In this document: positions 46,494-56,000 of the stretch, piece by piece
How the letters are laid out: the number at the start of each line of letters is the position of its first letter
Numbering within the stretch: the first letter of the stretch is position 1
Assembly (NCBI RefSeq): GCF_014863405.1
Contig: NZ_JACZZA010000016.1
Span: 24,166 to 88,165, forward strand
DNA length: 64,000 bases
DNA from: Dyella acidiphila
Lineage (GTDB): Bacteria; Pseudomonadota; Gammaproteobacteria; Xanthomonadales; Rhodanobacteraceae
Direction: 5' to 3'
Made by a program: the position numbers and the translations under genes
The notes under the pieces: model-generated
Seen by the model: the letters and a program-made list of their open reading frames with translations, nothing else
Database searches by the model: none
What the model was told of the DNA's origin: nothing

Positions 46494-47273
46494 ATGCATA
46501 ACGATCTCCGTTTCGGCTGGCTCGGCGAATCGCGCCGCACCGCCTTGCACGCGCTGCTTGCCGCGCAGCTGTCCGACTGGGCGCAGGCATGGTGGATCGG
46601 TGCGGCCGATAACGCCATCGACGTGCATACGCTGGATAAACCGGCTGGCTACGAGCGCCATCGCCCCTGGCTGGCGCTGCACGACAGCGGTGCGCTGGCC
46701 ATTCATACCGGGGCCAAGGATGTCGATGCCATCGGCCGCTTCCTGGCCGGCACCAACACCGATGCCGATAGCGAGCTGGCGCAGCGCGTCGGCGAAGAAG
46801 CACTGGCCGACCTGGCTGCGCGCATCCAGCACCGTGCCGGCATCGGCAAAACGAATGCGCTGGTGCGCGAAGCCGCACCGCTGAGCCTGGAGCATGCGCG
46901 GCTTGGTGCCTACGCCGTCGGCGTATCGATCGGGCGCATGCAATGGGAGCTGGCCATCGACCGCAACCTGGCCGATCGCCTTGCGCCTCCGGCGGCATCC
47001 AGGCAGGCGGCGCTGGTTTCGCGCCAGCACGCGATCCAGCAGGCGCCGTTGCGCGTGCTGGCGATGATGGATTTCGGCGCGGTCGATCTGGCCCAGCTTT
47101 CCGACCTCAGCGTCGGCGAAGTGCTGGTAGGCGACCGCAAATTGGACGAAGCCCTGCAACTGCATGTGGAAGGCCATGGCGCCATCGCCACGGCGTATCT
47201 GCGGCGTCTGGGCGAACAACGTGCCGTCATGCTGGACGGCGTCAAACAGCAGGAAAAAAGCAGTCATGAATGA
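46494..47273 (+). CDS. FliM-position SpoA-domain protein lacking CheY-binding N-terminus
   Basis: A 259-aa cytoplasmic protein. Residues about 185-250 (LRVLAMMDFGAVDLAQLSDLSVGEVLVGDRKLDEALQLHVEGH) resemble a SpoA/surface-presentation domain as in the C-terminus of FliM and in SctQ. The first 180 residues are not recognisable as the FliM middle domain. There is no EIDALL-type CheY-binding peptide, and the length is well under the usual ~330. It may be a reduced FliM closer in layout to SctQ of injectisomes. It overlaps fliN at its end. Confidence 0.65.
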   Translation: MHNDLRFGWLGESRRTALHALLAAQLSDWAQAWWIGAADNAIDVHTLDKPAGYERHRPWLALHDSGALAIHTGAKDVDAIGRFLAGTNTDADSELAQRVGEEALADLAARIQHRAGIGKTNALVREAAPLSLEHARLGAYAVGVSIGRMQWELAIDRNLADRLAPPAASRQAALVSRQHAIQQAPLRVLAMMDFGAVDLAQLSDLSVGEVLVGDRKLDEALQLHVEGHGAIATAYLRRLGEQRAVMLDGVKQQEKSSHE

Positions 47274-47571
47274 GATCGTCGTAGCTCCCATCCAACTGGA
47301 AGAAGCCGCCTACGAGCCCGTTGGCGGCGATCCCCTGATCCGCCGCAACCTGGCCATGCTCGGCCACGTCACCGTGCGGCTGGACGTATTGCTCGGTGCC
47401 GCCGAGCTCAATGTCGAAAAACTGTTTTCGCTGGCCAAAGGCGACACGCTGGCGCTCGATACCGGCCTGGATGCGCCGGTGACGCTGCAGCTGGACGGCA
47501 AGTCCATTGCCCGCGGACAACTGATCGCGGTAGGCGATTGCTTTGGCCTGAAGATTACCGAGATCCTGTGA
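47266..47571 (+). CDS. fliN: Flagellar C-ring protein FliN
   Basis: A 101-aa protein with the SpoA domain typical of FliN (VTVRLDVLLGAAELNVEKLFSLAKGDTLALDTGLDAPVTLQLDGKSIARGQLIAVGDCFGLKITEIL, positions about 34-101). AGGA precedes the ATG at 47266, inside the end of the preceding SpoA gene. It builds the base of the C ring and binds FliH. The GTG start of fliO overlaps its stop. Confidence 0.95.
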   Translation: MNEIVVAPIQLEEAAYEPVGGDPLIRRNLAMLGHVTVRLDVLLGAAELNVEKLFSLAKGDTLALDTGLDAPVTLQLDGKSIARGQLIAVGDCFGLKITEIL

Positions 47572-47948
47572 ACACGTCGTTCCATCGCACACGACACCTG
47601 CTGCAAGCCGCGTGGCTGGCGCCGGCCATTCCGTATCGCACCGATGCGCCCGTGTCGGGAGCCAGCTACGCCACGGCGTTGCTGGTGACACTGCTGCTGA
47701 TCGCCTTGCTGGTCGGCGCACTGCTGTTCGTGCGTCGACGCGGCTGGCTGGCCTGGTCCGCGACCGCGCGCAGCCAGCCCGCGACGGAAGGAATTCAGGT
47801 GCAGGCATCGCGACGCCTGAGCATCGCCAGTACCGCGCATGTGGTGAGCTACGGCGGCAGCACGTATCTGATTGTCGAAAGCACCCGTGGCGCCAACGCC
47901 ACTGTCACCCGCATCGAGGCCGGCGAACCGGACGGAGCGGCATCATGA
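47568..47948 (+). CDS. fliO: Flagellar export protein FliO
   Basis: A 126-aa protein from a GTG start coupled to fliN. A single membrane helix (ALLVTLLLIALLVGALLFV) is followed by the conserved cytoplasmic part (IQVQASRRLSIASTAHVVSYGGSTYLIVESTRGANATV). FliO assists FliP assembly. The length is close to the family norm. It overlaps fliP by ATGA. Confidence 0.9.
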   Translation: MNTSFHRTRHLLQAAWLAPAIPYRTDAPVSGASYATALLVTLLLIALLVGALLFVRRRGWLAWSATARSQPATEGIQVQASRRLSIASTAHVVSYGGSTYLIVESTRGANATVTRIEAGEPDGAAS

Positions 47949-48688
47949 CGTTGCGCCATACGCTCGTGCTGATGCTGTTGGCGGCGGGACTGTTGCTGCC
48001 GGCAGTCGGGTATTGCACGGATCCATTGCAGGACGCGCTGGCGCGAGCCTCCAGCGACGATTACTCGCCGATCCTGCGCTCGTTCCTGCTGCTGTCGCTG
48101 CTGTCGTTTATTCCGCTGATGGTGATTGCGCTGACTTCATTCACGCGCATCGTGGTGGTGCTGTCGCTGGTGCGCAGCGCACTGGGCTTGCAGCAGACCC
48201 CGCCCAACAGCGTGCTGCTGACGCTGGCGATGTTTCTCACCCTGTTCTCCATGAGCCCGGTGTTCCAGAGCGCCAAGCAGGCCGGTCTCGATCCTTATCT
48301 GCAGCATGAAATTCCGATGCAGACGGCGATAGGGCGCGCCTTCGAACCGTTCAAGCTGTTCATGATCCGGCAGACACGCGAGGACGACCTGCTGGCCGTG
48401 GTGCGCATGGCCAAGCTGCCGCCGCCCAAATCGGTGCAGGACATCGGCGCACTGCAGCTGATTCCCGCGTTCATGCTGAGCGAACTGCGCACGGCTTTTC
48501 AGATCGGCTTCGTGATCTTTCTGCCGTTTCTGCTGATCGACCTGGTGGTGGCGGCGATCCTGATGGCGCTGGGCATGATCATGCTGCCGCCTACCACGAT
48601 CAGTTTGCCGCTGAAAATCCTGCTGTTCCTGCTGATCAATGGCTGGACGTTGCTGGCGCAGGCCTTGTTGAGCGGGTACCACACCTGA
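47945..48688 (+). CDS. fliP: Flagellar export gate protein FliP
   Basis: A 247-aa protein with a signal peptide (LVLMLLAAGLLLPAVGYC) and four membrane helices. LMVIALTSFTRIVVVLSLVRSALGLQQTPPNSVLLTLAMFLTLF and QLIPAFMLSELRTAFQIGFVIFLPFLLIDLVVA are classic FliP/SctR features. The gate partners fliQ and fliR lie at the opposite end of the cluster. It is followed by the sigma gene after 8 nt. Confidence 0.96.
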   Translation: MTLRHTLVLMLLAAGLLLPAVGYCTDPLQDALARASSDDYSPILRSFLLLSLLSFIPLMVIALTSFTRIVVVLSLVRSALGLQQTPPNSVLLTLAMFLTLFSMSPVFQSAKQAGLDPYLQHEIPMQTAIGRAFEPFKLFMIRQTREDDLLAVVRMAKLPPPKSVQDIGALQLIPAFMLSELRTAFQIGFVIFLPFLLIDLVVAAILMALGMIMLPPTTISLPLKILLFLLINGWTLLAQALLSGYHT

Positions 48689-48696
48689 CGGCAGCC

Positions 48697-49410
48697 ATGC
48701 TCAACGTGGATAGCGATGAGCAGGTGTTGTGGCGCCGCTGGCGGCAGGAGCGCCAGCCTGCTGCGCGCGATGCCTTGATCGTCCACTACTCGCCCTGGGC
48801 CAGGCAGGTGGCGCGCGACGTATTCATGCGCGTGTACCTGATGCGGGACGCGTGGTACGACTGCGTGCAAAACGCGCTGATGGGCCTGATGGAGGCGATC
48901 GACCGTTTCGACCCAGAGCGCGGCGTGCCGTTCCAGCCCTTTGCGCGCCTGCGCGTGCGCGGCGCGGTGTTCGACGGCCTGCGGGTGCTGCGCAATGTGC
49001 ATATGGAATTAGGCTACGACGCGGCCCACCGCGAGACCCTGGCCAAGGAACGCGCGGAGTCGCTCACCCATGAAACCAGCGACGATCCGCTGGAAGCCTT
49101 TATTGCCGCCACGGTGGGGTTGGGCATTGGCTTTCTGCTGGATACGCAATCGATGCCTGGCCATGCCGAGCCTGCCGATGCGTATGCAGAGCTGGAAAAA
49201 GCACAGCTGAGCGCCGCGGTGTCACAGGGGCTGGAGCATCTGCCGGAACGCGAGCGCGCCATTCTGACCCTGCATTACTACCACCAGCTTTCCTTCGTCG
49301 ATATCGCCGATCAGTTTGGAGTGACCAAGGGGCGTATTTCGCAGTTGCACAAGCGGGCGCTGGAGCAGTTGCGGAATTATTTGCGGGAGCGGGTGCTGGC
49401 GGAGTGTTAG
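48697..49410 (+). CDS. fliA: FliA/WhiG-like RNA polymerase sigma factor
   Basis: A 237-aa sigma-70 family protein of the FliA type, with region 2 (YSPWARQVARDVFMRVY...NALMGLMEAIDRFDPERGVPFQPFARLRVRGAVFDGLR) and region 4 (LPERERAILTLHYYHQLSFVDIADQFGVTKGRISQLHKRALEQLR). It is the last gene of the flagellar run. No anti-sigma flgM is visible in the window. The factor may direct late genes elsewhere, or this cluster itself. It follows fliP by 8 nt with no strong ribosome binding site of its own. Confidence 0.9.
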   Translation: MLNVDSDEQVLWRRWRQERQPAARDALIVHYSPWARQVARDVFMRVYLMRDAWYDCVQNALMGLMEAIDRFDPERGVPFQPFARLRVRGAVFDGLRVLRNVHMELGYDAAHRETLAKERAESLTHETSDDPLEAFIAATVGLGIGFLLDTQSMPGHAEPADAYAELEKAQLSAAVSQGLEHLPERERAILTLHYYHQLSFVDIADQFGVTKGRISQLHKRALEQLRNYLRERVLAEC

Positions 49411-49427
49411 GTGGAGCCATCCGCCCG

Positions 49428-49614
49428 AGCGCACCATCCACCTAAGCGCGTCATCCACCCAAGCGCGTCATCCACCCGAGCGCACCATCCACCTAAGCGC
49501 GTCATCCACCCAAGCGCGTCATCCACCCAAGCGCGTCATCCACCCAAGCGCGCCATCCACCCAAACGCACCATCCACCCAAACGCACCATCCACCCAAAC
49601 GCGCCATCCACCTG
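49428..49614. repeat. Tandem array of 17-bp units (11 copies)
   Basis: Eleven contiguous copies of a 17-bp unit with consensus AGCGCGTCATCCACCCA run from 49428 to 49614; a weaker twelfth copy is at 49411-49427. Copies differ mostly at positions 2, 6, 7 and 16-17. Since 17 is not a multiple of three and all forward frames stay open, the array is not a protein repeat. It directly abuts the palindrome doublet at 49616. Confidence 0.92.
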
Positions 49615-49615
49615 A

Positions 49616-49699
49616 GCCGTCATTCCCGCGAAAGCGGGAATCCATCTTGCTTTGGTGCTCAAGGCCAAAATGGATTCCCGCTTTCGCGGGAATGACGGC
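49616..49699. repeat. REPIN-like palindrome doublet, perfect 30-bp arms
   Basis: Arms at 49616-49645 and 49670-49699 are perfect inverted copies and identical in sequence to those at 51-134, with a 24-nt loop of similar but not identical sequence. Identity at both ends of the window suggests recent spread. Confidence 0.9.
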
Positions 49700-49734
49700 C
49701 TTGAGGGAGGATGGGCCATGAGGAAGGGCGGGCC

Positions 49735-49878
49735 ATCAGGGTGGATGGGCCATGCGGTCAGCGTAAGAATCTGCAGCAAAGAACGCTCACCCAAAGGGTG
49801 TCATCCATCAAAGGACGCCATCCACCCAAACGCACCATCTGCCTGAGCCTTCATCCCCGCGAAAGCAGGAATGACGGC
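49735..49878. repeat. Second, partial copy of the 17-bp-unit plus palindrome composite
   Basis: Two further 17-bp units (49812-49828 and 49829-49845) are again followed directly by a single palindrome (49847-49878), reproducing the junction at 49614-49616. Around 49735-49752 the unit appears in inverse orientation (AGGGTGGATGG). The remaining 49879-50065 contains no visible gene; a GGAG-like site (CAGGAG) at 50053-50058 precedes the giant protein start. Confidence 0.7.
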
Positions 49879-50065
49879 TTCAAGGGAAGGCCCGCTCCCA
49901 GGGGCCGCAACGGCCGCTTGTCATCGCACAGAACGCATCAGGCCCCCGCCAGCAAGCCACACCAAAAAAATTCCACCACACCCCTAAACTTTTCCCCCCA
50001 ACCCCAGATTAGTAACTCCGTCAGGGGCGGTCCGCGGTGGGTGCCCTGTTTTCAGGAGCATCACA

Positions 50066-53000
50066 ATGGTCGCAATCATCAGCGGGAACGGTCTGGGCCT
50101 GGGCAACACCTCGCTCAGCCAGCTCGGCCAGGCACAGGGCGGTTCGCCAAGCCTGGGCCAGGCGGCCAACAGCAGCTACGTCAACAGCGCCACCGGCAAC
50201 CTGATCCTGCAAAGCGCCGACGAAGGCCTGCTGTTCGACGGCCTGCCGCTGAACGTACTGCGCACCTACAACAGCCTGGGCCAGCTCAACGGCAACGGCG
50301 GCTGGAGCTACGGCTTCAGCCGCAACGTAAATAGCCTCACCGGCACCCTCAACACCGCCGGCAGCACCATCACCCGCACCGACGATGATGGCTCCAGCGT
50401 GGTCTACACCTACAACGCCACGCGGGGCGTGTACGTCAGCACTGACCAGAGCGGCGCCCAAGACACGCTGAGCTGGAATGCCACCGCCTCCAGCTGGACC
50501 TTTACCGACGCCTCCGACCAGCAGCAGGAAACCTACAACGCCGCCGGCCAGCTCACCGCGCTGACCGATACCGCCACCGGCGCCAGCTACGCCTTCAGCT
50601 ACAGCAACGGCCAGCTCAGCCAGATCGTGGCGGGCGACGGCGATACGCTGGTGTTCGGCTACAACACCAGCAACCAGCTGATCAGCCTGTCGATCCAGGA
50701 AGTGCCGCCAGGGCAGAGCACGGCGGTCACCCGTCAGGCGGTCACCTACGGCTACGACAGCCAGGGCCGCCTGAGCACGGTTACCACCGCGCTGGCGTCC
50801 GACACCGATAGCAGCGCCACCGGCAGCTACACCACCACCTACGGCTACCAGGGCAGTACGGACCTGATCGCCTCGGTGACGCAGAGCGACGGCACCAGTG
50901 TCAGCTACACCTATACGCAGGATGCGCAGGGCGCCTACCAGGTCACCGGCATCACCACCGGTACCGGGGCCGCGGCACAAAGCCTCACGCTCAATTACGG
51001 CAGCGGCAGCACCACGCTCACCGATGGCCTGGGTAACGTCACCACCTATCAATACAACGCGGCCGGTGAGCTCACGTCCGTGATCGCCCCGGCGGTCAAC
51101 GGCATATCGCCCACCACCCGCTACACCTATGACACCAATGGGAACCTGCTGACCAGCACCGATCCCGATGGCGCGATCACAAACTACAGCTACGACGCCA
51201 ACGGCAATCTGCTGAGCGTGGAAGACGGCGCCGGCAACACGGTGAGCTACACCTACGACGCCAACGACCAGCTCACCAGCAAGACCACCTATACGGTGCC
51301 GGCGCAGGGCGAAGTAGGGCAGAGCGGCTATGTGGCCCCCAGCGGTGCACAGACCACCTACTACGTCTACACCGCCAGCGAGCAGCTGGCCTATGTGATC
51401 GACCCGCTGGGTAACGTTGGCGAGAACGACTACACCACGGCCAACGGCCTGAGCGAGCTGACCACCAGCCGCCAATACCTCGGTGCCACCTACAGCACCA
51501 GCGGCAACAGCCCGGCCAGTCCGCCAACCCTGGCCCAGCTGCAGGCATGGGTACAGAGCAGTGCGGTGCAAAGCACGCTCAGCCAGAGCACACGCATCGA
51601 CTACACCTACGACCTGCGCGGCCAGCTGGCCACACAAACCAGTTACGACACGGTCAACAGCAGCGGCGTCGGGGTGCTCGACACGGGCACGCAGATCACC
51701 AATACAACCTACGATGCTCAAGGCAAGCTGCTGCAGACCAGCATCGAGACCGGCGCCAGTCGCAGCACTCTGCAAACCACCAGTTACGCCTATGACGGCC
51801 TGGGCCGTGTAATCAGCAAGACCGATCCGCTGGGCCATGTCACCAGCTATGTCTATACCGACAGTGCCAACACGATCGCCATCACCCAGGCCAATGGCCT
51901 CACCACCACCCAGGTGCGCAACAGTGCGGGGCAACTGCTCAGCAGCACGCAATCGGCGAGCGGACAGACCAGTTGCGTCACCAGCTATCTGTATAACGCC
52001 GACGGCGAGCCAGTGGCGGCGATCAATGCCAACGGCAACGTCACCTACACCTTCACCAACGCCGATGGCGAGGTGACCGGCACAGTGGATGCGGACGGCA
52101 ATGTCACAGCCTATACCTACGATGCCGACGGGCAGGTGCTCAGCACCACCCAGTACGCCACGCCCATCAGCACCGCCGGCTGGTACAGCAATGGCGCCTT
52201 GACCGGCAGCTATCCGACCAGTTTGCCGGTGCCCGCGAGCACGGCCAGCGATCGCACCACCACCTCTATCTACAACCTGGCTGGCGAGGTGGTGGCGACC
52301 ATCGACCCGGCCGGCAATGTCACCACGGTCACTTACGACGGCACCGGCAACGTATTGTCGCAAACGCAGTACGCCACCCCGCTGAGCAGCACCCGGCGCA
52401 ACGCCTTGGGCAACGCCCCGACGCTGACCGCGCTGCAAGCCGATCTCGCCAGCAATGCCAACAACCGCACCACGCTGACGATCTACAACGCCGATGGCGA
52501 GCCGGTAGCAACAGTGGATGCACTGGGCTACGTCACGGTGACGAGCTACAACGCGGCGGGCGAAGCAGTACTGAGCACAGCCTACGCCACGCCCCTGACC
52601 AGCTCGCTGGGCGACGCACCCACCTTGGCCACCCTGCAGGCCGCTCTCACCACCAGTGCGCAAGACCAAACCACGCGCAGCTACTACGACGCTGCCGGCC
52701 GCCTGGTGGCGCAGCTCGATGCAGATGGTTATCTCACCACCACCAGCTACGACGAAACCACCGACACCACCACCACCACGCGCTACGCCACGGCGCTGAC
52801 CAGCACCCAGCTGAGTGCGCTGACCGGCACGGAAACCGTCGCCACCCTGGTTGGCTTGCTGGGCAGCAATACAGCCAACGAACAAAGCAGCGTTACTACC
52901 AATGCCGATGGTGAAGTCACCAGTCGTACTGCCGTCGACGGCACGATCACCACTTACACCTATAACGCCATCGGCCAGGTGCTGAGCAGCACGATCACGC

Positions 53001-56000
53001 CGACCAGCGGGCAGGGCAGCGTGCGCACCACCAGCGCCACCTACGACGCGTTCGGCGATGAGCTGACCGCCACCGACGCGACCGGCGCCACCACCACCTA
53101 TCAATACAACGCCCTCGGCCAGCAGGCCGAAGCCACCGATGCGCTGGGCAACAGCACCTGGTCGTACTACGACGCCGATGGGCAGCTGCTGTACACGATC
53201 CAGGGCCAGCCGTCCGGCGGCGCATTGAATGCGCAGGGCGATGTCACGGCGTATAGCTACAACGCCTTCGGTGACATCAGCAGCACCACCACGTATGCGG
53301 CGCCGCTGACGCTGATCACCAGCGGCAGCAACAGCGGCACCTCGCTCAACCCGACCGGCGCCACCACGGCGCAAGTGGCCGCCGCCGTGGCCGCGCTCGG
53401 CAGCATCGGCGGCGATGCCAACGCCACGGTCAGCAAGACGTACACGCTCGATGGCCAACTGGCCGGCGTCACCGATGGCGACGGTTACCAGACCGCCACC
53501 ACTTACGATGCCTTTGGCGATGTGCTGTCGGTCCAGCAGCAGTTGAGCCAGCCGGGCAGCGCGCTCAGCGCCAGCAACAGCACGCTAACCACCTACAGCT
53601 ACGACAACCGCGGTGAGCAGCTCAGCGAGATCGACGGCGTCGGCAGCGCGGTTGCCACTACCAGCAGCGAAACCTACGATGCCTTCGGCCGCGTCACCAG
53701 CCGCACCGACGGCAACGGCAATACCATCAGCTACAGCTACGACAACCTGGGTCGCCAGGTGTCCACCAGCCAGACGGTACAGGGCACGGCGCGCACCACG
53801 CAGACCACATACGACGCCTTCGGCCGTGTGCTGACCCAGGCCGATGCGCTGGGCAACACCACCAGCTACAGCTACAACACGGCCACTCACACCAGCACGG
53901 TGACCACGCCCGACGGCGTGACGATGACCACGGTCAAGGATGCCTACGGCGATACCGTCAGCGTGACCGATGGCGGCGGCAATACCACCACCTACACCTA
54001 CGATGCGGATGGCCGCCTGCTCACCACCACCACGCCGCTGGGCGAGGTCAGCCGCAATCAGTATGACGCCGATGGCGACCTGATCCAGAGCACCGATGCC
54101 AGCGGGCATGTGGTGACCTACACCTATGACGCCAGCGGCAAGGTACTGACGCAGACGGTCGATCCGACCAGCGCCGATCCGAGCGGCCTGAACCTCACCA
54201 CCACCTATCGCTACGATGCGCAGGGCAGGCAGCTCAGCATCACCGATCCGACGGGCGCGGTCACCACCGCGACCTACGATGCCGATGGCAACGTGCTGAC
54301 GCAGACGAATGCAGTCGGCAGTATCACCACCTATGCCTACGACGGCGATGGCAAGACCCTCACCGTCATCACCGGTACCGGTACCAGCGCAGCGGTCACC
54401 ACCCAATACGTCTACGACAACCTCGAACGCCTCAGTCAGACCATCGTCGCTCCGGGCACGCTCAACCTGACGACGAGCTACAGCTACGACGCCGACAACA
54501 ATCTGATCGCAAGCACAGATGCCAACGGCAACGTCACGCGCTATGTCTACGACGAGGCCGGCGAAAAGCTCTTCAGCATCGATCCGACGGGTGCTGTTAC
54601 CCAATACACCTACGACGCCGATGGCCAGCTCACCACTACCCGCGGCTACGCGACGGTGCTTACCGCCTACCAGCTGAGCACCCTGGGCAGCACGCCGACC
54701 AGCACGGCCGTCAGCGCCGATCTCAAGCCGAGCAGCGCCGACAGCTACACGCAAAGTGCCTACAACGCCGATGGCCAGCTGATCTATACGCTGAGCGGTA
54801 CCGCGCTCAACGTCACCCAGTACACCTACAACAGTGCCGGGCAGCTGACGCAGACACGCCAATACGCGACCTCGCTGTCCGGCAACACGGTCAGCAGCAC
54901 CGCCACCGCCGCTACCATCGCCGCGCTGGTCACGCCCAGCGCCAGCGATGTCATCACCCTCAGCGCCTACAACGCCGATGGCGAGGCGGTGTATACCGTC
55001 GATGGCGCGGGCGATGTCACGCAGCTCAGCTACGATGCCGCCGGCCGCGTCACCCAGAGCACGGCCTATGCCACGCCGATCGCCATGGCCAGCCTTGGCA
55101 GCACGCCCACCGTCGCGCAGATCGCCGCGCTGGTCACCACCAGTGCCAACGACCGCACCAGCACCACCAGCTACGACAACGCAGGGCGTGCGGCCTACAG
55201 CATCAATGCCGCCGGCACCGTCACGCAGTTCAGCTACGACGCCGATGGCCGCGTCACCAGCACGCACATCTACGCCACTGCGCTGACTCCGACACGGCTT
55301 GCTTCGCTGGGCAGTGCGCCCACGCCCGCGCAGATCGCCGCGCTAGTGACGAGCAGCAGCACCGATACCATCAGCTACAAGGTGTACGACGCCGCCGGCG
55401 AGCTGCGCTACAGCATCAACCCGCTGGGCTATGTGAGCGAAGTGCGCTACAACGCCGCCGGTAACGTGGTCGAGACACTCGCCTATGCCAACGCAGTCAG
55501 CACAGCCAGCGAGGCCAGTGCGCTGCAAGCCGGCACCGCGCTCAGCTGGATCAGCAGCCAGGTTGGCGGCACCAGTGGCAACAACGCCGACAGCAGCGCC
55601 GAAGCCAGCTTGCGTCTTTACGATGCGGCCGGACGCCTGGCCTTCATCGTGCAGCAGAACGGCACCGCAGGGCAGGTTACCGCCTACACCTACGACGCCA
55701 ACGGCAATGTGCTCGGCACTACCGACTACGGCAGCACGCTGACACTGAGCACGGCTTCCGCACTCAGCGCCCAGCTCACCACGGCGAGCGTCAGCAGCGC
55801 CGTGGCGGCCTTCACCAACAAAGAAACCACCACTACCGTCTACGACGCCGACAACCGCGCCATCTACGTGGTCAACGCGCTCGGCTATGTCACGCAGAAC
55901 AGCTACGACGGTTTGGGCCGCCTGCTGGAAAGCCAGCAGTATGCGAACCCGATTACGTTGCCGGCTACGATCAACGCCAGCACGATTGCCGCGGCCGTTA

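Noticed and set aside
49411..49695. A 94-codon open frame rich in His, Pro, Ser and Arg after the sigma gene
   Set aside because: It is made by the 17-bp DNA repeat and a palindrome; the period is not a multiple of three, so the protein pattern changes with every unit.
49411..50065. CRISPR array
   Set aside because: The 17-bp units are directly adjacent with no spacers, and no cas genes are present.
50021..53458. A minus-strand open frame of 1145 codons opposite the giant YD gene, with others at 53585-55267, 55343-56428, 57458-59761 and 60668-62158
   Set aside because: They are antisense shadows caused by the strongly biased codon use of the YD repeats. Their products are Val/Gly/Ala-rich strings with no domain pattern, and the plus-strand frame gives clear YD, Ig and LysM sequence throughout.
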